A DNA stretch of 64,000 bases from Undaria pinnatifida (taxonomy: Eukaryota; Sar; Phaeophyceae; Laminariales; Alariaceae). The notes below the pieces were generated by a model. It searched no databases. It was not told the origin of the DNA and saw only the letters and a list, made by a program, of their open reading frames with translations. The stretch covers positions 248,001 through 312,000 of the forward strand of contig JABAKD010000004.1 in assembly GCA_012845835.1 (NCBI GenBank). Reading direction: 5' to 3'. Of the stretch, positions 34,546-47,300 are shown one piece after another (positions within the stretch are counted from its first letter, which is position 1; every line of letters begins with the position of its first letter). The position numbers were made by a program, and so were the translations under genes.

Positions 34546-34659
34546 TGGTCAAAATTATAAACTAAGCCGTGTATCGTGCTATGTGGACTGCTGCAAGAAC
34601 TACGGCGTGCGTGTTCAAAGGGGGGAACTGTAAAGACACATCGGACAGCTCAGATGCCA

Positions 34660-34870
34660 TTAGATGATCCATATACTTCAGGGCACGATCCCTGGTCTAC
34701 ATGGTCTGCATGGTCTATAGGTCGTGTTGCCGGGTGAGACGCGGATGATCTGAATGATCTAGATCCAGGGTTGGATCTGTACTGCACAGATCCCGCACAA
34801 CATATCAGACCGACCCCACAGGATCTAAATAGTGTAGGTAATCTACAGCAGCTCATGATATGCCCGATTT
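34660..34870. repeat. GATC-rich dispersed repeat, copy 2
   Basis: GCATGGTCTATAGGTCGTGT, GCCGGGTGAGACGCGGATGA, TGGATCTGTACTGCACAGA and GCACAACATATC, collinear with copy 1. Confidence 0.6.
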
Positions 34871-35338
34871 GCGAAAACTTCAAACTACAGCAAAAAAAGA
34901 TGGCAGGAGACAATACTTTCGCTCCTTGACCGACGGCAATTTTCCTATAATTTACCTTGACTGACGCCAAACTACTGGTAGGTTTTAATGTGGAACGATC
35001 GGTTTTACACCCTTGACCGCCGGATGTTTTCCCTTGACTGACCGCCTCCTGATATCATTGACAGCAAATGCCGAATAAAGCATCGACCACGCGAAGTATC
35101 GCGGGCGGCTGGGGTAGAGGGCAGGCGTCTAATCTCATATATCTAGAGCAACATAAGGAGAGCTGTGAGGCGCGTGCGCAGAATGGTGGCACCAGCTCTT
35201 CCGGTACACGCTTGAAAATCTGAAAAATATCGCGTTATTCGTTGTGTGTGTTTTTGTCGCTGTACATGCGGTCCCAAAAGGGTTTTTAAGTTTCATTTCA
35301 AGTATGCCCTGGAAAGCGTGAACATCGTACTGGTATAA

Positions 35339-35525
35339 AGTCGTGGCCCTGCGTCAGTGCGGTACGCGAAGTGCGGGGCCCCAATTTAGTGCGGTGAAAA
35401 CCGCCTGTCTCGACCTCTTCCTCCAGAGTACTACTGTACTTCAATATTCCGGGATAGTGCGGGGTCCCGCTCTAGTGCGGTTGCTGTCACCTGGCAAGGC
35501 ACCGCACTAATGAGGGGCCACGACT
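35339..35525. mobile_element. Short inverted-repeat element, family A, copy 3
   Basis: The clearest copy: AGTCGTGGCCCTGCGTCAGT at the left end matches the complement of the right end (AGTCGTGGCCCCTCATTAGT) over about 30 bp with few differences. The size (187 bp) and lack of coding fit a MITE. Confidence 0.65.
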
Positions 35526-36579
35526 GTGCAAGGTACAACAGGCACACGAGCAACTTGCACGGGGCTTTAGCGTAGTATGCACTAGGTAACGTTCAACACG
35601 GTGTCTGGTGTAAGAAAAAATTAAAAATACATATAATAATCGGACCCTTCCCATCAAGTGAAAAAACTCGCCCACATAGTATGTTACAAGTACCAAGAAC
35701 GCAGCTTGCAAAGATGAGTATCGACCTTAAATCCGTCGAACTCCGAGCTGACGCCCTTAAAATAACTATATACAACACCCGTGTGGTATGATAGATACCA
35801 TGAAACAGGTTGCAAAACCTGTAACCAGGTACGCACCAGGTAACCTGTAACGTGCAGGCAACGTTCTACTCAGGTACTTGTACAACGTTTCACGTGTAAA
35901 TTGTGACGTCAAAAAGGCGGGCAAACGGCCGCAATTTCGAGCGAGATCTCCAAACGTATACTGGTAGTCTATACAGTTAGTAGTACACAACTTGCTGCTG
36001 TACTAGTCTTTCTGATATACCAGGTACACATCACAGCCAAAGCTTCGTGTTTACATGCTGCTGCTGCTGTTGTACGGTTGCTATCTGCTGCGCCTGCGTC
36101 CAGTGCCCTTGTCTCCCAACTACGACGCCATAACCAGAGGCGGGTGTTCACGAGGAATGGCAAACAGTCCACGCCTCCACACGATTTAGTTTTGGCCTGC
36201 TCTCTCTCAAGCCGGGGAGGGAGATACGGCAAAGCTCAAGATTCTCCGTCATGTAATCGCGCAAACAGGCAGAAGTGGGTGTCGAGCGGAGTGATACGCA
36301 CCGCAGTATAATACCGCAATCTGCAACACTGCTTGTGTGTTTTTATAAGTTCGGTTTCCCGGCGTCTGGCATCTGACTCGCAATATACCGGTGTCCGTCG
36401 GTAAGGAACATGCAACGCGAACGCTATGATACGTACACAACCGCTATATATACAAACTGCTCGTTTTGAGCACGCCCTTGTGTTATCGCGTGGCTTGTGC
36501 CGTTGCATCTCACATGAAATCGTACTTGAACTACGCGTAAGACATCAGGAACTACAGCAGTGTTGCCGTGGTCAATTCC

Positions 36580-37230
36580 ACACGTTTAGGAGCTCCTATG
36601 CTGAAACTAGTATGTTACGTCTAACGTCTAGACCGCCGTTTGTCACAGGCATAAACTGCACAATATGCCAGGAGACGGCAGTTTTGGGCGTCGTCGGTTA
36701 CACGCGTTTAGGAGCTCCCCCTCTAAAACTAGTTTATTACGTCTAGACCACCGTCCGGCAGTCATAAACTGCTAAAGATGCCATTACGAGAAGCTCCCAC
36801 ACTAAAATTAGTATATTTAAGTCTAGACCGCCGTCCGTCCCAGGCTAGCCGTCTCCAGTGCAAGATGTCAGGAGACGGCAGTTTTGGCGTCGTCAGTTAC
36901 ACACCTTCAGGGGCTCCTATTCTAAAACTGGGGCGTTAAACCTAGGCCGCCGTCCGTCACATGTCTAAAATGCCGTCTCCACCCAAAGACAAATGAAGAT
37001 ACCGGGAGACGGCAGTGTTGGGAATCGTCAGTTACACACTTTCAGGAAATCGCGCACTAAAACTAGAATATTGAAGTCTACACCGCGTCCGTCACAGCCG
37101 CGTCTCCAGCCAAAGATGTCAGGAGACGGCAGTTTTAGGTGTCGTCAGATACAAATACCTAGGAGCTCCCACACTATCATAACACAAGCATTTAGAGTCT
37201 AGTCTTAGTCTGCCCTCCGTCAACCCCCTC
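36580..37230. repeat. Satellite-like tandem array, ~120-bp period
   Basis: Five or six diverged units share AGGAGACGGCAGTTTTGG, CGTCAGTTACACACTT, GGAGCTCC, CTAAAACTAG and GTCTAGACCGCCGTCCGTCA in fixed order. No open frame runs through the array. It lies 1.3 kb upstream of RIT1. Confidence 0.85.
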
Positions 37231-38485
37231 AGATACTGAAGCTTACCAGGCACTGGTACTGGTTTGTACTTGGCAGTTTACCGCCCGCAGCTGCCTGTAG
37301 CGCCTGGCCAATTAACAATATGTCGCCGACTTACCATTCGTAAAACTACTACGAGTATTAGTGCATTCAACCAATGCGCAGCCCTATCGAGAGGGCATTG
37401 TGGCCGTTGGTGGCAAAATCTCGATGGTGGCAATTGACAATCGCTTGTGTCTATCGACAAGGGCGACAGGCTGTTGGCTCACGGTCCTGAAGAAACTCCT
37501 GTGGTCTGGTCTGCAAACGAATAGCTCTCAGCAGCGCGGTAGACTACGTCGAAAGTAGCTAGTAGCTCCCGTCATGAAGCTCCGTACTATTTGCTACGTA
37601 GCTACCCTGTGCCGTGTACCATTTATATGAAGCATGTATGATATCATACGTGCTCCACGTTCCAGCAGCTAAAGACCTCTACAGGCATAGACTACTACAG
37701 ACTAATTTACTACTGGCAGGTAGGCGTGCAGCGTGCAGCATTGGTCTTGCACTTCACTTGTTAAGACTAACGAGCCACACCCGTGTTGTCGCATTACGGC
37801 ATTGTGTCATCCAACTCGTTGACCATTACCTGGTTTTAATAGTAGCCAACGACTTGAACGACGCTACTGCCTTCTGTAGGTCAGAGAGTTATATAGCAGC
37901 AGCTCGAACTTGGCCAGCTTTCCCGTGAGACCAGCATCCTACCGAGCTGGAACGGCCATACGTACGTGCAACCAACACAGCAACACCGCACCACTGGCCA
38001 GACAGCAAGGTTGCGGGAGCAATCCATTGCTCGTATTTTGCAACTGAACCTCCACAATTAATGTCCAGTGGAAATTGAAATTAACTTCCCAACCTCGACG
38101 CTTCCAGCTTTCGGTATCTCCTAGGTCAAGAGTTTTCACCCCACCTGAAACCTACTGATTGCTGATTCACGGAAGTAGCATCTTCGAACCAGAGGGCGGC
38201 ACCAAGGTCTTGCACCAGTCGAGCTCCCGTTCCACTTCTCTCGGGGCGACTACGGTTCCGGCTGTGCGTAATCTTCCGCCTACAGTCTGGTTTTGTTTAC
38301 CAGGTAGACGTTTAGACTGAGAAACCGGGGATGACACAAATAAATTCCTTTTTGCAACACGCCTGCCAGTTCTTTAACGGTCCTTTCCTACAGCAGCGCC
38401 GCAGCGCGGTAGTTGCTGGCTTAATGTCGATGGCAGGAGTGCGGTTGTCTACAAGACCGCGAGACGAGGTAGACGAAGCGCTTGA

Positions 38486-38653
38486 ATGGCGAGCGACTGC
38501 CCCGTGGACGAGACGTTGTCATCTCCATCCCTGGGGAGCTATGGAGCCGGTATCGGCCACAACAAAACAATGGGACGTTTGGTGCGAGATGTGCGGAATC
38601 AAGAAAGAACTGACATGAGGAACCGGTTCCTCTCCATCAGCATGGATGCGAAG
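38486..38653 (+). CDS. RIT1: RIT1 exon 1
   Basis: Starts at ATG 38486 (MASDCPVDETL…) and reaches LVRDVRNQERTDMRNRFLSI-SMDAK, the conserved N-terminal helix. The next exon begins FVSELV, as in other family members, which requires splicing after AAG at 38653 with a GC donor (AAG|GCACGT). The later ATG at 38570 is an alternative start. The 4.3-kb intron could hide a further small exon. Confidence 0.75.
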
Positions 38654-41263
38654 GCACGTTCTAACTGGCCTGCACTGCAAGAGCTTGCTCGATTCGATAA
38701 CCCCTAAGCGATGCCCAAGCGCGCTTGCTGGTGATTGCTGCCCGCTCTGCAGCAGTAGTAGTGGAACCCGTTAATGTAGAGAATTTGGGTCCCCATGTGC
38801 GCGGGACTGTCGGATAGGCGATAGATACTACAGGTGGGTACGATCGTATATCTGTACTGTACAGTTAGTGCCAGTAGGGCCTTACCCAATAAGCTAGCAT
38901 ATCTTTTAGCTTACCAGGTATATTGGCTTTTTGAGCTTATGGAAAAGCTTAGTGTCCGACCGAGCATAGCCACCATGCCAAATGGCTTATGTGAGAGCAT
39001 AACGAAGGAAGTCAAGCATAAAAGGTGGTTATGCCCGCCTCCATTTCAGGTGTATATGTTCGTCTGGTTGTCTGGCAGCACGGTGGAGACGCCAAATGGG
39101 TGGCCGCACGGCAAAAATGCAATTCTCGAGGCTTAATTACACCCATTGTCGGCTCTGTATATCGCGATATTGGACGGTCCTACATAGACTTACTTTTGTC
39201 TTTCTCAGGGATTGCCCATCCCTGGCCTCTCAGAGCTCCAACTTCCATATGACTGGCGGAACCTTTCCAGCTTTTCTTTGCTTTCCAGCTTCGTTCGAAA
39301 TACGAAACGCCATTAGTACATACCGGTACTACTACACACGACGCGTATGAAAATACGTGGAAGTGTGGTGAGCTAAAGCTTTATTTTTCCCCATCCGCCG
39401 GAGGATAAAAAAAAAAAAAAAAAAATACCTGGTACACCAGGTTTGTACATACCATCAGATACTGATACGCTGTTGGATCACATGCACGCCCAGCTCAGAT
39501 CAGTCCGGCTATATATAGCCCAGCAGCGCAGCGTAGCGCCGTGCGGAGCCGTGCGGTGCGGTGCCGTGCCCTTCGCTGCGGTGCTGTGTCGCTGCGCTGT
39601 GTGCTTTCTTTCGAAAATAGAGCAGTACCGGGTATAATGCGTGTTGTGTACGGAGTACTACTTTTCCTCTTTCTTCTTTTTCTTCATGTATTTGATCTTT
39701 CGCGGCCCCCTGTTTTTTCCCCCACGCAAATTACCCCCATATTGCCGATCAGACACCGGTAATAAAAGCACACAGCACAGCTAAGCACAACAGGGCAATT
39801 TGCTCTGCAGAAGCAGCTCTTGGCATTATCAAATCGCTGTTCGCACCAAATCATGGGTCTCTTCTTTCTGCCCCCTTTACATATGTTTTTTGTTGCATTC
39901 TTCCTTGCCTTGCGCGAGCGTAGCGGGCGGCGTCAGCCGCCCGCGGAGCGGAGCCCTTGTACGACTTAAAAACGCACACACACGCACGCGCGCGCGCCCA
40001 CGCGAGCACAAAAAAAGCGGAGAGCGCAAGGGACGCAGCCGATCTTCCGATCTTCCGATCTTGCAGCGATGGCAACCGCTCTTCTCAAGTACAACAGGGG
40101 GCGGGGAAAGTAGCATTGCGTCGTGCGGGGTGCGGGGGTACTGGGTAGTCCGCTGTGTTTGGGTAGCTAGCTAGCTCTGTTTTTGCTGTCGAGTTTCGAG
40201 TAGAGAGTCAAGCAAGTTTTCCAATTGACATGGTGGGCAGTTCATGGTGGGCGGTGGTATGGAAAAGGCAGCAAGGCACTGCGTGCGAACTGTGCTATAT
40301 ATGGACACAACACAATAACACACAACAATATCAATCAGTAGTAGTATGATATACGTAAATATACGAGCATACACTTTTCCAAGTATAGACTACAGGAGCA
40401 TATATCTTATACGAATCGTATACAATATATTTCACTTTTTCAGCACTGACGCACCTGCACCTGCCATGTGGCTTGTAGAAAAAAAAACAAATAGCCGAAG
40501 AACCCACGTTTCACGGGCATATCGACGACAAGCAAGGATGCCCAACGAGTGTTAGACGAGCAAACACGCTTTTATCGAACAAAAATCAAGCTAAAGATGG
40601 AACAAAGAGCGAGCATAAGTCGAGCTTATCCGTGCAAAACTGGCATAAATCACGAGCTTATTTGCAGTTTTAAAGCCTGTGCCCGCTAAAAAAAAAAGCT
40701 TATATTCAGAAAAAAAAAGCTTATTGGGTAAGGCCCTAAGTGCCAGTTGAATAGTTGCAATAATTTCCAGTATAATGTTGGTGAAATTGCTTACTGCAGA
40801 TCGGATGCATTCCCTACCCCCCAGCAGCCGTGTTTGGTTCGTCACGTCGTGCGGGCGACGCTTTGTCGCTGTTCATTATTATCTCTTTTCTTTCCTTTCC
40901 TTTATCTTCTTTTCTTTTCTCTGTTTCTTTTCTCCAATTGACTTGCGTCTGTCGTGCGTATGCGTAGTGATAGATACTACGTGTAATATATACGTGGTAG
41001 TCTTTCTTGGGTGGCAAGCGGCATAGTCGGTTTCGTCAGGCGTGAGTAATGAGTAGACGTATGCACCGGTATGGACCTGGCACATCGTAGACTGACTCCC
41101 GATTTCACTTTTATATGTTTCTGGTGGAGGCATGAATTGCGTCAGCTGTGATTATGCGTGTACCACGTTGGGTTGTTTGTGTTTTTCCCTCGGGTATTCC
41201 TCAGCTCCAGAGTGACTGGAGCTTGTCCTGTGCCCACGGACTGGATTATGCGAGTTAATGTGA

Positions 41264-41315
<52 letters not shown>

Positions 41316-44300
41316 TATCAGTTGTCATAATGATCCCACGTTATGAACCACAGAAGCTAGTATCATACATAGCAGTCAGCATTATTATTAATAGTAATTG
41401 ATCCAACATCAACATTCTGAGGCATGCCGCCATTCCGCTATGCATACTCGTACACATAGCAGCTCGTTACACTACGTCGTACCAGGTACTATTAATACAT
41501 AATATATTATAATAATAGTTGTTCTTTACTAAGAAGCATACCAGCTTCACTACCACTGTTCCCAATCCCCGACAGCAAACACTCTTTCAGCCCTCTCCGT
41601 CCCCCCCTCTAACTCCACCGTTTTTCTCCCCCAACCCGTCTGAATGAGGCCCGTTTCCCCTCGTTTGGTTTGGCTAAAAAAATGCCGTCATCCCTACTTC
41701 ATGTGGCCACCGTCTCCAACAAAACCAAGAGCTTCGTGCTCCTGCAAGCGCAGTTTTCCATAACGCTGAGAGCCGGGAAATATCGCCGTCGTTCAAGAAG
41801 AATTGCCAGCTTCCTGCCCATCCGTGTTCGTTGCATGCCTTCCTAGCTATCGCAGGTCACTTCGTTCGTTGGCATCGAACACGAATGGGCAGGCCGCCGA
41901 TATTTTTTTTCCACGATTGACGCGGGATATTTTCCCGGTTCTCAGCGTATTTTTGAGCTTGCAGTATCACAATCTTTTCATAATTGTTAGAGACGATGGC
42001 CGTATGAAGTCGGGACAACAGCGTGGTGGTTTCTTGAACCATATAGAACGGCGCTGCGTTTGCACGAGTGCAGGACGACAAAATATGGAGTTGGAGACGA
42101 GCAGGACTATGCTACTTATAGGCACGATTTCCACATGATTTCGCTCCATATCGTTCTGTGCACATCACATACAATAACCCACATTGAGAGGGACGAAGGC
42201 AGATGGGAACGTTACCAACAGTTGCGACGTAGCAGAGGTCCAGTCCAGGCCTGATGCCCAGGTTAGTGCTGCTGTTTGAGTCTTGACGCAGCATGCGGTC
42301 GGTGCAGATCGCGCGCGCTCATATGCTGACATGTTGCTCTTGATATAGGAAAATTGCTGTTTTTTCGCGAACCTGTATTACAGCAGAGGCTGTTCCAGCA
42401 CAAGAGGTGACTTTCGCGTTTTCCGCAGCGGGGCAAGCGAGTGGTGCACTGCTACGTGCCATTGTTGATGGAAAGGTAAGGGCCGTGTGGTAATCGTATT
42501 ACTACCCCAACAAGCTCCATATTTCCGTCCAGAGTAGGAAATACCACCCCATGGGTGATTGTTATGCGGTGATGCCTGGTGAAGGAAAGCAGGACCTTTC
42601 ACGGGTCACGAATCGACCCGCGGGTCGGGTCAGGCGGTTTTCTACATTTCGCGGGTCGAGTCAGGTCGGTTCAAGAGATGTTCGAAGTCCCATGGGACGG
42701 GCCGGGTCGGGTCCGGTCGGGCCACAAGGTTTTCATATATCACGGGTCGGGTCGGGTCACCCTGATCCGATCCACCCGACCCACGAGATTTTGGCAGCTT
42801 GCCTGCTGCGCGAAGATGTGAGCATGGAACACTCTCCTGCCTCTTGACGGACAGCAAATCTTCCTTAACGTGTCTTGATAGATGCCACACTACTAGGCCT
42901 TGGTGTGGAGCACTCGGCCCAACAAGCTCGATGCGGCGCGTTTTCCCTTAACGGGCATTTTTCCCGACATTTTTGCTGTCGCGTGCATTCCTCAGTTCGT
43001 ATCGGAGCTAGTGGCTGCCTACCGACGGAACGATTGCTCCTACCCGGTGTTCGCCAACCTCCGCAACGGCTTGTGGTACGGGAAGGAATGGAACGGGGCG
43101 TGCTACTTCAAGTCCACCGATGGGCACAGCCGGAGGTGAGGCACAAGTACGCAGCGGCTTACCTGGTGTATATCCCAACATTTTCGGAGGCTTTTGTTTC
43201 GAGCGAAGATGTTATTTTTTTCTGATTTCCGACGGCGCCAGCACGTAGGGGCTCATTTCCAGCCTCGCATGCCCGATTTTTCCATCTCCCGTGTCCCACC
43301 CACTCCGAAAACGAAGAATTGAAACTATTAGGATTATGAGACGCACGAACACCAACGCCGATTAACGTCAAAGCAATATTGTTGGGTTGGGTTGGGTTGG
43401 GGCTTTCCTGCTTTCCACCAACGTACACAATTGCCCGACAATTGCAAACATCCCGCAGCTCGAGTTACTCGCTAAAGCTACCATGGCACGGCATGTTTCT
43501 TTTTGAGGCCTTGCGCCAAAAACAAAGCCAGCCGATGTTCCAAAAATGTGTGCTTACGTCGAACCTTGTCTGCTTACCGTAACAAGTATACCTATATCAC
43601 GCAAGATGACACACCCCCGGTGGCAAATTCTAAACCCTTTTTTTTTGCTTCCAAACAAGTGGGACACACAACGAAAAAGGTGGCTTCGAAGAGATATCGT
43701 CAAGATACTTGCATAGATGCATCGCTTGGCGTTTACACTCCCCACATTTTCGAAAAAAATACCGTCGAATATCGTCAGCGGGGGTGTGTTTTCTTGCGGT
43801 GCTGTGCTGCGGTTTGTCGAAGGTCCAATCCTACGCATTTTTTCCTGAGTTTTCTTCGGGTCTTGATCAGACCTGCGGGTCGGGTCAAGAGGTTTCCAAC
43901 ATCTCTCTAGTCGGGTCGGGTCGAGTCAGCATGTGTTCGAAATCTCACGGGTCAGAACGGGTCGAGTCAGGAGTCTTCCAAGTCTCACAGGTCGGGTCGG
44001 GCCACCCTGACGTCGCCCGACCTGCGAGAAGTGACACGAGCCGTGAAAGCCCTGTTTTTTTTTCCCCCTCAAACGATGCCCGACGATGTGGCGCCCCCAT
44101 TGCGACGGATGTCGAGAGCCGACACACAACCAAGACAACCAAGCGGTCTGGGCTTCTCACGGTTGAGATAAGTAAAGGCCTCTGTACAGTGCCGGTTGCC
44201 TGCTATAGTGCCTTCGAAATCGCCTGGCGCAGATGGGAACAACCACTATTGGCCGTATGCGGAATAGTCCAATTGCCGCTATAATGCCGGTATTTCCGGG

Positions 44301-47300
44301 TTGCACATACTAGCACTAAACAGAGACCACTACTACTGTACCGGTGCGCTACTAGTCGTACGTCTAATATCATCGATGTTTTCCCTAGAAAAAAAATGCT
44401 GACAAGTATTATTACCTCGCGTATCTCCTAGATGGTCTAAACCTTCATCATCCAACGGCTGGTCTTCCTGTACCATTCCGCTGTACACCGCAGAAAAGCG
44501 ATGCAAACGCGGCACTAGCCCCCCCCCCTCATGCGTACCGCATGTTCCGTGCCGTCGTCCAGCAGTAGTAGATGTGCTGTAAACGGTAGAGACGTAATGT
44601 GTGACTAACTGTGTACACCTGCTCCGCTGTAGTTTTACCTCTTACCGTGTGATACGGTGTGCACCAATGGGACCTTTCGTGAAACATTAAGGTTTACTCT
44701 GTGCAGCAGTGGACCTACCGTACGGGTGTGTGCAGCTCTCCCCTATTGCATCGAGATGACACCCTTCGACCGTCCCCACACGCCCAACAGGTGGTCGTTC
44801 AGCTACACACGCCTCAACCTGCACCTCGCCGCGGCCGCCGCTGCATCCGGGGGCTGCATCCTTGTTGACTCCACCCGGACTGGCAAGCGCTTCCCCGACT
44901 CCTTCACCGCGACCGTGAGTTTTTTTTAGAAATATGCAACAAAGAACTTGAGCTGTGAGGTCGACGACTTTTGTCGAAACTCATTTTTGCAAACTGTCTG
45001 TGGTTCTTGGATCGCGCGTGTCACGGGGTGTGTATGTCCTCATGAAGGATATATGCCGGGTGATTCCCCCCAGTCCTAGCTAGTGCGAGGGTGAACAGGG
45101 TGAGGTTTTAAAGCAAAGCAGTGCTGCATACGGTGCCGAAGGAGACGTATGATACTGTAAGGTCGCCAACATTATTTTGATTTCTATCTCACCCCACGAA
45201 TTTCTCTATTACCAGGCAACTATTAACAAGCGTGTAACCCGACGGTGAACCCGATGGTGAACCCGATGGTGAAGGCGATGGTGGCATCCCACAGCAGGGG
45301 TTCCAATTTGGGGGGGGGAGGTCAACTAATGTTTCGGGTAATGTTAGTGTTCTTGTTGTCATTGTTGTTGTTAGTGTTGTTGTTAGTGTTGTTGTTAGTG
45401 TTGTTGTTAGTGTTGTTGTTAGTGTTGTTGTTAGTGTTGTTGTTAGTGTTGTTGTTAGTGTTGTTGTTAGTGTTGTTGTTAGTGTTGTTAGTGTTGTTGT
45501 TGCTATTGCTGTTGCTGTTGTTGTTGCTGCTACTGTTGTTGTTGCTGTTGCTGTTGTTGCTGTTAGTGTTGTAAGTGTTGAGCTTAAGTGAAGAAGTACC
45601 GGTTATTCTGATTATTTTACGAGTATATACTATAAAAATTAAAATACACTCCAGCTGTGAGATCGAATATTTCGTCGAAACTCATATTTGCAAGCTGTGT
45701 GTGATACTCCGATCGCGCGTATTACGGGTTGTGTGTCCTCGTTAAGGATATAGGTCGGCGACTCCCCTTGCAACTACAGTGTAGCTATCAGGGTCAACAG
45801 GGTGATGTTAGGCAGTCTGTGCGCGGAAACTATGAAACCCGTTTCTGAGGGGGACAAAATCTGACAGCTGTGGAAGAAAATGCATCAGTTTATCAAGTGA
45901 ATCCTGTAAGTCGAATATCCGGTGAGGGGAGGGCGGAGTTTGTAAGGACGTGGGGGCCTGATTTTGATCAAAAGGGGAGCGGGAGGGGGTGAGGGGGGGG
46001 AGGGGGGGGGTGGGGCAGGTCAATTTGTGCGTGGAAACTATAAGTCCTTCTTGTGGGGGAGGCGGGGGGCGGGGGGGGAGGGCTTTAGGTCGCATAGATG
46101 TAGGGGTTTGCTATACGCGTGGTGCTAGGTCTAGGCGATGGTGCGGGTAGTGGGGAAGGAGGGAGCGTTGGGGACGGGGGTGGGTGGGAATTGCAGCAGC
46201 GGCATGGACGGCTCTAAAACGTTAACGAGGCGATATCCGGGGCGTAGAGGTGTTTATTACTCTGGCGGATTTTCGATATTAGGTGGGGCGTTTAAGCGAG
46301 AGGAAGCGAGGAAAAAAAAAAAAAAATGGGGGCGGGGGGGGGGGGGGGGGGTTCAAGAGGTTTAGGTCACATTTAATATTAAAATACACTCCAGCTATGA
46401 GATCAAGGATTTGGTCGACACTGATGTTCGCAACATTGTGTGTGATCCTCCGACCGCGCGTATTAATCATGTATGTAGGGGCTTGCTATACGCGCGGTGC
46501 TGGGTCTAGGCGATCGTGCGGGGTGTGGGGAAGGAGGGGGCGTTGGAGGGGGGGAGGGGGGATGAATGAAAGCTACGTCATGGATGGCTAGATTGATAAT
46601 GACGTATATCAATTGCTTAGAAGCGTTTATTACTCTGGCCGATTTCGATTGTAAGTGGGGCGTTTGAACGAACTGGGCGGGGAACAAAAGGGGGGGAGGG
46701 GGGGGGGGGAGGGCGGAGATGAGTTAGAGCTACGGCATGGATGGCTAGATGGATATATGTGTTGGGACTAATAATAGCGCATAAAAGTATCAGTCGGAAA
46801 TGCGCGATCGAATGTTTGCTTCGTAGTCATGTTTTTGGGTGATGATGGATGATGGTGATGATGGTGGTGATGATATTGACCTCCTCATGTTAGGAGCTCA
46901 GCATTTTCTTAGAATCTTCTGCACCCCTGTCATGAGTTTAGTTGATAAACAATTCCATGGTCTAGCTACTATCGTCAGGTGTGTAACGAACAATGCTCCA
47001 AAAATCTCAGATGGTGTTGCAACGATATCAACGATATCAACGATATCAACGATATCAACGGTATCGGTTCGTTTCTCGGTTGAAGAGCCCCTTCCATCCA
47101 ATGAGAAACGCTTGGACCCAAAAAGTGCTGCTCCTGTAAGAGCGCACGTCTATAGCAAGCAATGGCGAGTGCGGTGTCGGAGGAGGACGTGCTGCCTGCG
47201 GCCTTGTTGCGGCCAGCCTTTGTTGGACCTTCGGCCGTATGCGATGTCACGATTAAGGCGATAATGCGTTGAACACCAGGTATGCTTGTAGTTTGCACGA

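Larger units (their letters stand above)
32788..38485. promoter_or_regulatory. Spacer between two divergent genes (5' ends of the lipid-transfer gene and RIT1)
   Basis: The two gene starts face away from each other across 5.7 kb, so both promoters and any 5' untranslated exons should lie here. I see no convincing TATA or initiator context. The space is mostly repeats: short inverted-repeat elements at 32896 and 35339, an AGCTGTGAG-family copy at 33336, a GGGTC cluster at 34370, a GATC-rich repeat at 34660 and a satellite at 36580-37230. No other coding region was recognised. Confidence 0.5.
38654..42995. other. RIT1 intron 1
   Basis: Carries the 75-bp repeat, hairpin repeat copy 3, the (AAC)-tailed element and GGGTC copy 3. 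The 41.6-42.3 kb part has no recognised repeat or coding. Confidence 0.55.

Noticed and set aside
36580-37230. CRISPR-like spaced repeats
   Set aside because: Units are ~120 bp, all parts are conserved and diverge together, and the genome is eukaryotic; this is a tandem satellite.
45245-45574. Long Leu/Val-rich open frame resembling a membrane protein
   Set aside because: It is encoded entirely by the GTTGTTGTTAGT minisatellite inside RIT1 intron 3.
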